Assembly: GCA_964403505.1 (NCBI GenBank)
Contig: CAYOFP010000016.1
Span: 1 to 49,373, forward strand
From: CAKSEI01 sp964403505
GTDB taxonomy: Bacteria; Bacillota; Clostridia; Oscillospirales; CAG-272
DNA: 49,373 nucleotides
Direction: 5' to 3'
Position 1 is the first letter of the stretch, and each line of letters opens with the position of its first letter. A program made the position numbers and the translations under genes. Of the stretch, positions 42,774 to 49,373 are shown one piece after another. Under the pieces are notes generated by a model. That model was not told where the DNA came from and ran no database searches. It worked only from the letters and a program-made list of their open reading frames with translations.

Positions 42774-43286
42774 TTAACTGTTTTTCGCCTTCTGCCTGAT
42801 ACGGCAAAGGGCATTGTACACGCTTTTCGCATCACGCTTAAGGATATTCGCTATTTCGCGCGGCTTGTATGCGTCCATATAAAGAGTATAGACCTCATGC
42901 TCAAAATCCGTGAGCCTGTCATCAAAATCATCGGGCACGGAAAGCTGAGTGTGCGGCTCGTCCGCCACATCCTTTACTCTCTCCGAAATACGCACTCTGC
43001 GTTTTTGCTTCCGATATACAGATATCATACAGTTTCTCACGCACTTCTTTGCATATGCGCCGAATGTCACGCCCTTGTCTGCGTCATAAGTCTGCACTGC
43101 ACGAACAAATGCGAGCGCAGCATCCTGCCTCAGATCCTCATCTGTGTAACCGTATCCCGTAAGAGAAGGTAAAAATGCAGAAAGTGCCGAATCGATCATC
43201 GGTCTGTATTCTTGCAAAAGCTCTTCTGTTGCGGTCGAACTGCCGTTTTTGGCCTGTTTGATTCTTTCGTTTATACTATTTTTCAT
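42774..43286 (-). CDS. RNA polymerase sigma-70 family factor (sigma-H/ECF-like)
   Basis: A small sigma factor of 170 residues. Region 2 is YTDEDLRQDAALAFVRAVQTYDADKGVTFGAYAKKCVRNCMISVYRKQ, which binds the -10. Region 4 (about 118-165) has the helix-turn-helix MDAYKPREIANILKRDAKSVYNALCRIR. Regions 1.1, 1.2 and 3 are absent or short. No anti-sigma factor is next to it. The transcript leader from its promoter is only about 16 bases with no clear ribosome binding site. Confidence 0.9.
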   Translation of the reverse strand: MKNSINERIKQAKNGSSTATEELLQEYRPMIDSALSAFLPSLTGYGYTDEDLRQDAALAFVRAVQTYDADKGVTFGAYAKKCVRNCMISVYRKQKRRVRISERVKDVADEPHTQLSVPDDFDDRLTDFEHEVYTLYMDAYKPREIANILKRDAKSVYNALCRIRQKAKNS

Positions 43287-43308
43287 GCGCTATATCTTTA
43301 CGTCATAT

Positions 43309-43337
43309 AGTATACTACTTATTTTGTTAAATGTCAA
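43309..43337 (-). promoter_or_regulatory. Sigma-A promoter of the sigma factor
   Basis: Minus strand TTGACA (43332-43337), 17 bases, TATACT (43309-43314). Transcription would begin about 16 bases before the start codon. Confidence 0.8.
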
Positions 43338-43421
43338 TAAAAAAGTAAAATTTATCAATATATTTTTTGTGCATATATGACATTTGCACAAAAACCGAGT
43401 TGATTTTTTGATAATTTCTAC

Positions 43422-43538
43422 CAAAAAAATACGGGTCTGCGACCCGGGAGAAGAGTGAAAAGAGAAAAGTGAAAAGAATCGAAAAAATTTGACAAGGTCA
43501 AATCTTCATCAATTTCTTTTCACTTTTATCTCTTCACT
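43422..43538 (-). terminator. Terminator pair after the DUF4364 gene, including a long imperfect hairpin
   Basis: The arms at 43454-43493 and 43497-43538 form a long, imperfect A+G-rich hairpin (repeated GTGAAAAG blocks) with a three-base loop. Next to it, on the minus strand, CGGGTC/GACCCG (43432-43446) is followed by TATTTTTTT, a standard terminator. The rest of 43287-43568 holds only the sigma-factor promoter. Confidence 0.65.
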
Positions 43539-43568
43539 GCTCATCCTATCGAGGATGAACATACTTTG

Positions 43569-44126
43569 TCACAGTAAGAAGTCGGCATCCCCTGTCATCA
43601 AGGCAACGATGCCCCTATATACCCGCTCGGGGTCTCTGTCTAACGTCCGACGTGCCATCTCAGTCTGTTTCTCATTATCTGCGAGCATGTCGACCGAGAG
43701 CAACATCTCTCCCTTTTTCTCAAAGGTATACTTCACTCTGCTTCGCCCGTCATAAAGTGGTTTGACATCGCATTTCGCCTTCGTACCGTCTCGCTTGAAT
43801 GACAGATACTGCACCGTGCGGTGCAGGCTGACATCACGGATGTAGGTAGAAATCTCGCTCGAAAGGGCGTCAGAGACCCGCACTCCCTGCTCGGTTATCG
43901 CAAAAAGCTCGTCCGTCTTTATGTCCGGCTCATCTGAACCCGAGAGCCGGGCGACATTTTCCGTCTCGACAAGCTCGGAGAAGCACTCGGCGAAATCGAT
44001 ATATCTGACCGTCCCGTCCCCGAGAACGAGATCTATGATCGAGGCATATTCTATGGGGTATCCCACATTCCGCAGTATATAAAGTATGAATATCTTAACG
44101 TCGCTTTTATCCTGTAAGGTTGCCAT
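43569..44126 (-). CDS. DUF4364 winged-helix family protein
   Basis: A protein of 185 residues. Its N-terminal half is a winged-helix-like domain (DVKIFILYILRNVGYPIEYASIIDLVLGDGTVRYIDFAECFSELVE in parts; LFAITEQGVRVSDAL). The C-terminal half is beta-rich and ends in EMARRTLDRDPERVYRGIVALMTGD. It matches the DUF4364 family, which is common in Clostridia. DNA binding is likely from the fold, with no known target. It follows the orphan lipoprotein gene by 71 bases, across a hairpin. Confidence 0.85.
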   Translation of the reverse strand: MATLQDKSDVKIFILYILRNVGYPIEYASIIDLVLGDGTVRYIDFAECFSELVETENVARLSGSDEPDIKTDELFAITEQGVRVSDALSSEISTYIRDVSLHRTVQYLSFKRDGTKAKCDVKPLYDGRSRVKYTFEKKGEMLLSVDMLADNEKQTEMARRTLDRDPERVYRGIVALMTGDADFLL

Positions 44127-44149
44127 TTGGCGCCTGTTTCATCCTCTCT

Positions 44150-44182
44150 TGAAATAAGGCGGTCCGTTGTTGCCGGACCGCC
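44150..44182 (-). terminator. Hairpin between the oligopeptide-binding lipoprotein and DUF4364 genes
   Basis: A perfect 9-bp stem GGCGGTCCG/CGGACCGCC (44158-44182), on the minus strand followed by TTATTTC. It may be a partial terminator or a processing hairpin. Confidence 0.5.
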
Positions 44183-44197
44183 GGATATCTCTTGCTT

Positions 44198-46009
44198 TTA
44201 CTGCGCGCCCTCTGCCGCTTCTGTCTCCGGAGCGACATAATCGCCATATTTCGAGAGCTTCGCCTTCGTAAAGATGACTGCTCCGTAATAATCCTCGGAA
44301 AGTCCCTTGAGAGCGCCCGTCTTTGCATACGCATTCTTGTATGTGATCAGAGGCATAACGGGCATTTCCTCCATCAGTATCTTCTCGGCCTCTGCGAGCT
44401 TGTCGCTCTTTGCCGACATATCAGATTCGGACGCTGCCTCTGCGATGAGCTTATCATAGCTATCGTTCTGCCAACCTGTGATATGTCTCAGGTCAGGAGA
44501 GTAGTCTGCGTTTTCGGTAATCTCCTTGAGGCTTATTTTTGCGCCTGTGTAGCCGCTTGCAAACTGTGCAAGACTCGCCCACGCATATGTGCTCTTCGGC
44601 GTGTAGTCTATTGCTATTACATCAAAATCCTTGTCTCTTAACGCATCTGCGAGGCGGTCTGAGTACAGTTCATACCACTGCGTTTCCTCGGATGCCGACA
44701 GAGTCTTATAACCCATAGTCTTTACGCTCACCTTGAATCCGAGGTCGCCCCAGACGTCTGCGACATACTCGGCGATCGCCTTTTCCACCGCGCTGTTCTT
44801 GCACTTGATGCTGAAACTTCCCTTAGTTACTTTTGCACTCTTGAGCATGGATCTTGCCGTGTCGAGATCGGCTGACGCCGAGATCAGCGAGCCGTACTTC
44901 TCGCGGTAATCCGTCTTACGGTTGCTGTCCGCATAGATGCCGGAGGGGATCATACCCTCGGATGCCGCCGCATATTTCACGATATCCACTATGGCATTTC
45001 TGTCGATCGCGAGGGAAAGTGCCTTCCTTACCTCGGGTTTTGCAAAAAGCTCGTTATCGGTATTGAAATAGTATACATGCTGTGTGAGCATATCGACGGA
45101 AGTCGTATCCGTCTCGCTGCGCTTCTCGAGCGCGATATCCGAATTGTAAACGATGCTGTTGTATTTTTCCTCAGCTGCGAGCATAGCAACCTGTGCGAGC
45201 TCATTTGAAGTGATGTTCTCATCCTCAGCATAAAGGTCCTTATCTGCACGGAAGTTGATAACAAGGCGGTAGGGAGTAACGTATTTATCCAATTTATCCT
45301 TGTTTATATCGCGGTAATAATACTGCGAGCGCTCGAGCGTAAGTGACTTGCCTTCCTTTGCCTTCTTGACATAGAACGGGCCGTTCGTCACAAGCAGCTG
45401 GGTAGTCGAGCTCCAGTTTTCAACTGTTGTGACAACTCTCTCTCTGAGCGGATAGAGCGCAGGACTCGCCATAGTCTCGAGGAATACATCCACATCGATA
45501 TCCTCATCAAAAATAAACTGAAGGATGGATGCGTCAGCCGCACGGACGCCGAGATCGTCTATGGATGCATCTCCGCTTTTGACGGCGGCAGCATTTCTGA
45601 GCTGATAAAGCAGGCAGCACGCCTCGCTTGAAAACTCGGGATCCATGATACGCTTAATGGCGTAGACGAAATCGTCCGCCGAGACGGTCGTACCGTCGCT
45701 CCAGCAGGTGGTTTTCAGCGTACATTCGAGCATGTATGTGCCATCCTCCTGCTGCTTGTATGTATAGGAGTCAAGTATGGCATTTTTAACCTTACCGTCG
45801 GAATCTATCCTTGTAAGACCCTCATATATCAGCGGCATGATCTTCACCGCCGCATCGTCGGTATAGGCGTATGCAGGGTCGAAATTCAACACCTGATCAC
45901 TGATATAGACAGGAATCTCGGCACCCTTGTCACCAGAGCTGCCGGAACAGCCGCAAAGGGCGGCGGCAAGCATAGTGATAACTAAAAATAACGATACTGC
46001 TTTTTTCAT
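44198..46009 (-). CDS. Oligopeptide-binding lipoprotein (SBP family 5), orphan
   Basis: A substrate-binding protein of 603 residues. The lipoprotein signal ends in LCGCSGSSG, with a Cys at about 22 that should be lipidated and hold it in the membrane. The family 5 features follow: FDPAYAYTDDAAVKIMPLIYEGL, TVSADDFVYAIKRIMDP, VRKALSLAIDRNAIVDIV. The start at 46009 gives MKKAVSLFL, right for a lipoprotein signal, though GGAGG is 11 bases away; an upstream in-frame start at 46036 would lengthen the n-region. No permease or ATPase genes are nearby, so it depends on a transporter elsewhere or acts as a sensor or chaperone. Confidence 0.9.
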   Translation of the reverse strand: MKKAVSLFLVITMLAAALCGCSGSSGDKGAEIPVYISDQVLNFDPAYAYTDDAAVKIMPLIYEGLTRIDSDGKVKNAILDSYTYKQQEDGTYMLECTLKTTCWSDGTTVSADDFVYAIKRIMDPEFSSEACCLLYQLRNAAAVKSGDASIDDLGVRAADASILQFIFDEDIDVDVFLETMASPALYPLRERVVTTVENWSSTTQLLVTNGPFYVKKAKEGKSLTLERSQYYYRDINKDKLDKYVTPYRLVINFRADKDLYAEDENITSNELAQVAMLAAEEKYNSIVYNSDIALEKRSETDTTSVDMLTQHVYYFNTDNELFAKPEVRKALSLAIDRNAIVDIVKYAAASEGMIPSGIYADSNRKTDYREKYGSLISASADLDTARSMLKSAKVTKGSFSIKCKNSAVEKAIAEYVADVWGDLGFKVSVKTMGYKTLSASEETQWYELYSDRLADALRDKDFDVIAIDYTPKSTYAWASLAQFASGYTGAKISLKEITENADYSPDLRHITGWQNDSYDKLIAEAASESDMSAKSDKLAEAEKILMEEMPVMPLITYKNAYAKTGALKGLSEDYYGAVIFTKAKLSKYGDYVAPETEAAEGAQ

Positions 46010-46046
46010 AATTATTGAATCCTCCGGTATTATCACGCAGTTCTTC

Positions 46047-46111
46047 CGGCGTGATGAGATCTCACGCCGATAAGTATATTATATTATACCACCATCGCAA
46101 ATTTTTAGCAA
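46047..46111 (-). promoter_or_regulatory. Promoter and 5' hairpin of the orphan binding protein
   Basis: Minus strand TTGCTA (46106-46111), 17 bases, TATAAT (46083-46088) with a TG extension. Just after the expected start, CGGCGTGA/TCACGCCG (46047-46069) forms an 8-bp hairpin containing the palindrome GAGATCTC; it may stabilise the mRNA end or serve as an operator. Confidence 0.65.
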
Positions 46112-46242
46112 GTAAAGTCTATCCCAAATCGAAAATAGTTTACAGAATTCATTTTATTGCACAAAACAGAGCGATTCTTTTTTTGCAAATTGCATAATTT
46201 TTTTCAAAAAGGCAATGCTTTATATGGCAGGAGATGACATTA

Positions 46243-47127
46243 ATGGAGAATAACAATAGTTACATTTATACCGATCTGGCACTTGAGAGTTATAAACAGC
46301 TCTCGCGGACCGATATGCACGGCGTAAGCTGCTGCGAGTACGATGCGGCCGGCTCTACCGTGACCGAGCTGCGCATCACAAGCGACGAGGGCGCAAAACT
46401 GCTCTCACGCAAAATAGGGACATATATCACCATATCCGTCGGGCGCCTGTGGGAAGAACCGCACGAGAGTCTGACACAGGCAGCAAAACTCATCGGGCAA
46501 AATATCAACGATATGATACACTCGGTATGCAAAGACCCCGAGCGGATACTGATATGCGGACTCGGCAACCGCCTGATCACCCCGGACGCCCTCGGTCCCG
46601 TCACGGCAGATAAGATCACCGTCACACGGCATATAAAAGAAGATAACCCTGCGCTTTTTTCCGAGACCTGCGCATACGATATCAGCGCAGTCAGCACAGG
46701 CGTGGTAGGACAGACGGGTATCGAGACGGCTGAGTTCATAAAGGGTGTCGTAAACACCGTAAAACCCTCGCTCATCATTGCGCTCGATGCTTTGGCGGCA
46801 CGGGATGTCGAACGGCTGGCTACGACCGTTCAGCTAAGCGACGCGGGAATCAGCCCCGGCAGCGGCATCGGGCAGAAAAGGAAGGAGATATCGATTGATA
46901 CCATGGGCGTTCCCGTGATATCCATCGGCGTTCCCACGGTCGTCTCCAGCGCAACCTTAGTATACGACGCTCTGCACGAGGCAGGAAAAGAGCCTGATGC
47001 AGCGCTCACAAAAGTCCTCAACACGGGAAAGAGCTTTTTTGTCTCGATCAACGAAAGCGATATCATGATAAGCGCCATGTCAGATGTGATATCCGAGGCG
47101 CTCAACGGTATCTTTTTTTCGGAATAA
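46243..47127 (+). CDS. gpr: GPR spore germination endopeptidase
   Basis: Spore protease that degrades small acid-soluble proteins at germination. It has 294 residues. It begins near YIYTDLALESYKQLSRTD (family RTDLAxE, here with Tyr-Thr-Asp) and contains ICGLGNRLITPDALGP, AVSTGVVGQTGIETAEFIKG and SPGSGIGQKRKEIS. The start at 46243 is nine bases after AGGAG; the ATG at 46234 directly abuts that site. It is followed by spoIIP, the same pairing as in Bacillus and many Clostridia. Confidence 0.96.
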   Translation: MENNNSYIYTDLALESYKQLSRTDMHGVSCCEYDAAGSTVTELRITSDEGAKLLSRKIGTYITISVGRLWEEPHESLTQAAKLIGQNINDMIHSVCKDPERILICGLGNRLITPDALGPVTADKITVTRHIKEDNPALFSETCAYDISAVSTGVVGQTGIETAEFIKGVVNTVKPSLIIALDALAARDVERLATTVQLSDAGISPGSGIGQKRKEISIDTMGVPVISIGVPTVVSSATLVYDALHEAGKEPDAALTKVLNTGKSFFVSINESDIMISAMSDVISEALNGIFFSE

Positions 47128-47150
47128 AAGCGCCGCTTCCCCCGTATAAT
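47122..47150 (+). promoter_or_regulatory. Candidate sigma-E promoter of spoIIP
   Basis: GAATAAA (47122-47128) and CGTATAAT (47143-47150), 14 bases apart, agree with the sigma-E consensus KMATATT-14/15-CATACAMT at five of seven and six of eight positions. Bacillus spoIIP is a sigma-E gene. It overlaps the gpr stop, so spoIIP may be both cotranscribed and separately expressed. Confidence 0.35.
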
Positions 47151-47170
47151 TTACTAAGAGGTGAAAGAAG

Positions 47171-48163
47171 CTGGAAAACTCAAAAGTAAATATTTTCTTA
47201 CGTTGTGCGATGTCGGCGGTCTTTATCGCCGTGGCAGTAGCATCGATCGGGACAAGCGTTGCGCCGCATATCTCGCAGGAGGCATTTTTTGCTGCACTCT
47301 CCCATGACGTGCCGCACAAGGAGATCCCGCAAATAATGTTCGGACAGATAGAGACTCCCCCGACGGAGAAAACCGAAGAAACAGAGAATACAGACGATGG
47401 ATACGAGATCGTGCCCGTCAATATCTCGCAGGCGGACGGCAGCGGCAATATATTATATAAGAACGAGACAAAATACACGTTCGACACCGCATCTCTTCTC
47501 GAAGGGGACTACCCTATCGGTAAAACAACCGACGAGGTGAGCGTGCTGGTGGTACATACCCATGCAACCGAGTGCTATGCAAAAGAGAATGAAAAAACGG
47601 TGAGCGCCACGCGTAGCGACGACCCCGAACAAAATATGCTCGCAGTCGGCAAAGTCATCGTCGAAGCCCTCGCAAAAAACGGCGTCAATGCGGTGCAGTG
47701 TACGACCATGCACGATAAAGACTCATACAACAAGGCGTATTCCCTGTCGGAAGAGAGTGTACGCAAGTATTTAGAGAAATACCCCGGCATCAAATACATA
47801 CTTGATGTGCACAGAGATGCCATTGCACTGTCCGATAACGCCATGGCCAAGCCCGTAACCGAGGGTGAGGGCACGTCGCTCGCCCAGCTGATGCTCGTCG
47901 TCGGCACGAATGAGGCAGGCGCCGACCACCCCGAATGGAAAAAGAATCTCACGGTAGCCACCCGCCTGCAAAAAAGGCTCATTGAATATAACGAAGAGCT
48001 CGTTCGACCGATCAATATACGCTCGGCGAGCTTCAATGAACAGCACAGCCCCGGCTTTCTCCTGCTCGAGGTGGGTTCATGCGCAAACACGCTGAGCGAG
48101 GCAAAGGCATCTGCCGAGATCTTCGCCACCGTCTTTGCGGATATGATAAAAAACGGTGGTTGA
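47171..48163 (+). CDS. spoIIP: Stage II sporulation protein P, probable CTG start
   Basis: Peptidoglycan amidase/endopeptidase of the engulfment DMP complex with SpoIID and SpoIIM. The catalytic domain has VLVVHTHATECYA, IKYILDVHRDAI, VVGTNEAGADHPEWKKNL and SPGFLLLEVGSCANTLSEA, with the conserved metal-binding His and Glu. There is no ATG, GTG or TTG in frame between the stop at 47162 and the ATG at 47210. A CTG at 47171 lies seven bases after GAGGTG and gives the membrane anchor ENSKVNIFLRCAMSAVFIAV; the ATG at 47210 has no binding site and would lose the basic n-region. The CTG start gives 330 residues. Confidence 0.94.
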   Translation: MENSKVNIFLRCAMSAVFIAVAVASIGTSVAPHISQEAFFAALSHDVPHKEIPQIMFGQIETPPTEKTEETENTDDGYEIVPVNISQADGSGNILYKNETKYTFDTASLLEGDYPIGKTTDEVSVLVVHTHATECYAKENEKTVSATRSDDPEQNMLAVGKVIVEALAKNGVNAVQCTTMHDKDSYNKAYSLSEESVRKYLEKYPGIKYILDVHRDAIALSDNAMAKPVTEGEGTSLAQLMLVVGTNEAGADHPEWKKNLTVATRLQKRLIEYNEELVRPINIRSASFNEQHSPGFLLLEVGSCANTLSEAKASAEIFATVFADMIKNGG

Positions 48164-48188
48164 TTTTTGATATAAATCATGATATACT
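48160..48188 (+). promoter_or_regulatory. Promoter of the low-complexity membrane protein
   Basis: TTGATT (48160-48165), 17 bases, TATACT (48183-48188) with TG one base upstream of the -10. The -35 overlaps the spoIIP stop codon. Confidence 0.7.
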
Positions 48189-48191
48189 TGT

Positions 48192-48226
48192 TAAGCAGAC
48201 GAAAGTCGAACTCCGCCGTCTGCTTA
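48192..48226 (+). promoter_or_regulatory. Perfect 5' stem-loop next to the ribosome binding site
   Basis: TAAGCAGACG/CGTCTGCTTA is a perfect 10-bp stem with a 15-base loop. It begins at or within a few bases of the expected transcription start and ends just before CGGAGG, so it occupies nearly the whole leader. Confidence 0.65.
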
Positions 48227-48238
48227 CGGAGGTATGTC

Positions 48239-49102
48239 ATGAAAAACAAAGAAAACAACAAAAATAGCAAATTTTTCAAAAATAAGCCTTTATTATTTAC
48301 AACCATAGGCATCGGCATCGCAGGCTTACTTATCGTTATTTATATAATTCTTGGATTTGTATTCGGCAGTATGAACCCGACCAAATGGGGAAAAACGCCG
48401 GACTCTGACGCTCCGTCGGACGAGCCCTCGATCATATGTGCCATATTCTATCCCGACTTACAAGAAAACGGCGATATATGGCAGACGGGCGGTATGCAGC
48501 CGACCCACGCCAAAAATCTCCGCGAAGCGCTCGAGACGGATTTTAACGACGAATTCTTCACATTCTCAGAAGACGGCACCATTGCTTCCGCAGGCGATCT
48601 CATGGCGGCAGACGGATATTTCTTTAAAATACAGAAAAATACAACACGTTCGCCCGAGGAGCTCTCGGACAAGCCGGCAGACATCGAGCTTGCAGATTCC
48701 GAAACTTACGAGATAATCTATTGCGACCCGAACGGCGAGGCTCTGACCGTCCTGCCCGAGGCGATAAAGGAGATCATTGAATCAAAACCGGATGACAGCA
48801 CCACTTATATTGAAAAAAAACCGGATAGCTACAAACCCGAGGAAGATCCGACCGGCAAAACATCTGACACTCCGACCGAAGGCAACACTCAGTCGAGCGG
48901 CTCCTCTAATACTGAAGGCTCTGACGCAAGCGGTCCCGCCAACACTGAAAACGTTGGCGCAAGTGGAAGCGGCAACAACAAAGGCCCCGGCACGACCGAC
49001 AGCCCGAATAACGGAGACACCGGCAACAGCAATGACGACACCGAGCCGACATTCTACACAGACCCCGAAACAGGAGACACCATAGTAGTTGATATTTTTT
49101 AA
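48239..49102 (+). CDS. Membrane-anchored protein with Ser/Thr/Gly/Asn-rich tail
   Basis: A protein of 287 residues that was not recognised. A basic n-region (MKNKENNKNSKFFKNK) precedes one membrane helix (about 17-42; IGIGIAGLLIVIYIILG). An acidic external domain (about 50-190) contains IICAIFYPDLQENGD and YEIIYCDPNGEALTVLPEAIKE. From about 205 to 278 the sequence is a low-complexity Thr/Ser/Gly/Asn stretch that looks like a flexible wall-spanning stalk, ending in DPETGDTIVVDIF. The ATG has GGAGG six bases upstream. It follows spoIIP but has its own promoter, so a sporulation role is not shown. Confidence 0.7.
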   Translation: MKNKENNKNSKFFKNKPLLFTTIGIGIAGLLIVIYIILGFVFGSMNPTKWGKTPDSDAPSDEPSIICAIFYPDLQENGDIWQTGGMQPTHAKNLREALETDFNDEFFTFSEDGTIASAGDLMAADGYFFKIQKNTTRSPEELSDKPADIELADSETYEIIYCDPNGEALTVLPEAIKEIIESKPDDSTTYIEKKPDSYKPEEDPTGKTSDTPTEGNTQSSGSSNTEGSDASGPANTENVGASGSGNNKGPGTTDSPNNGDTGNSNDDTEPTFYTDPETGDTIVVDIF

Positions 49103-49111
49103 TTGATATCA

Positions 49112-49373
49112 GGGCACTTTTTTTAAAAAGTGCCCCGGACCCCACAAAAACTTTTGATCGGGAAATTTATATACGACAGAGATAAAACGGTATCATCACG
49201 ATACCGTTTTATCTCTGTCGGCAATAACCTTCCCCAAAAGAGGTTTTTGAAATGGGTGTGTGGGAAACTTTTTGCCCAAAAAGTTTCCCACACACATAAA
49301 TCCACACGCAAACAAACCAAGGGAGAACCCCCGGCGAGGGTTCTCCCTCTTTTGCGCTGCGCGCAAAATTCAC
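49112..49373. repeat. Composite intergenic repeat, copy 4 (A-B-A-C), cut by window end
   Basis: Hairpin A (49112-49135, GGGCACTTTTT/AAAAAGTGCCC), unit B (49174-49220, a perfect palindrome with 21-bp arms CGACAGAGATAAAACGGTATC and a five-base loop), hairpin A (49257-49294, a perfect 17-bp stem TGTGTGGGAAACTTTTT) and the first ~55 bases of unit C (from about 49319). This is the least decayed B copy. The first hairpin is placed as a terminator of the upstream gene. Confidence 0.85.

Noticed and set aside
46170..46200. A sigma-G promoter for gpr around GCATAATT.
   Set aside because: The -10 is similar to CATWMTA but no good GHATR -35 lies 17-18 bases upstream.
1..49373. tRNA, rRNA, CRISPR, insertion sequence, prophage or restriction genes.
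   Set aside because: None was recognised on either strand.

Overview
The window looks like a chromosomal piece of an endospore-forming member of the Clostridia, probably an uncultured relative of the Oscillospiraceae or Ruminococcaceae. This rests on gene content: a Gram-positive S10-spc-alpha ribosomal operon with zinc-type S14, S4 and L36, IreB (UPF0297), DUF4364, SpoIIR, GPR and SpoIIP, strong AGGAGG ribosome binding sites, and sigma-A promoters with 17-base spacers. The species cannot be named from the sequence alone.

Layout. (1) 1-866: the start of a secreted protein, cut by the window edge. (2) 1031-17215, minus strand: the full S10-spc-alpha operon from rpsJ to rplQ. It includes secY, adk, map, a KOW-type small protein, infA and rpoA, starts from a perfect consensus promoter with a ~280-base structured leader, and ends in a hairpin terminator. 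(3) 17371-17681, plus: a small AbrB/SpoVT-type regulator. (4) 18233-30727, minus: one seven-gene carbohydrate-uptake operon from a single extended -10 promoter. It holds a large solute-binding protein, two permease pairs, an NHL/TPR/Yip1 membrane protein and a DUF5696 protein, with no ATPase. (5) 31498-34590: a YmdB-like phosphodiesterase, metY and metAA (minus), divergent from a small zinc-ribbon gene whose mRNA may be leaderless. (6) 34849-37361, minus: ireB-ribF-dacF-like; the carboxypeptidase homologue has altered catalytic motifs. (7) 37414-38751, plus: DUF421 protein and spoIIR. (8) 38980-46111, minus: HTH protein, SLH/GLUG surface protein, CxxC zinc-ribbon protein, sigma factor, DUF4364 protein and an orphan oligopeptide-binding lipoprotein. 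(9) 46243-49102, plus: gpr, spoIIP and a membrane-anchored low-complexity protein.

The most unusual structure is a family of composite intergenic repeats at four places (17703-18207, 31114-31490, 38769-38972, 49112-end). Each is built from the same modules: long terminator-like hairpins (A), a palindromic unit (B), a ~170-base multi-hairpin unit (C) and a short GCGCAAGAC palindrome (D). All sit just after gene 3' ends. Other points worth a check are probable CTG (or other non-standard) starts for spoIIP and infA, candidate sigma-F and sigma-E promoters in front of spoIIR and spoIIP, and the altered SxN/KTG motifs of the carboxypeptidase homologue.
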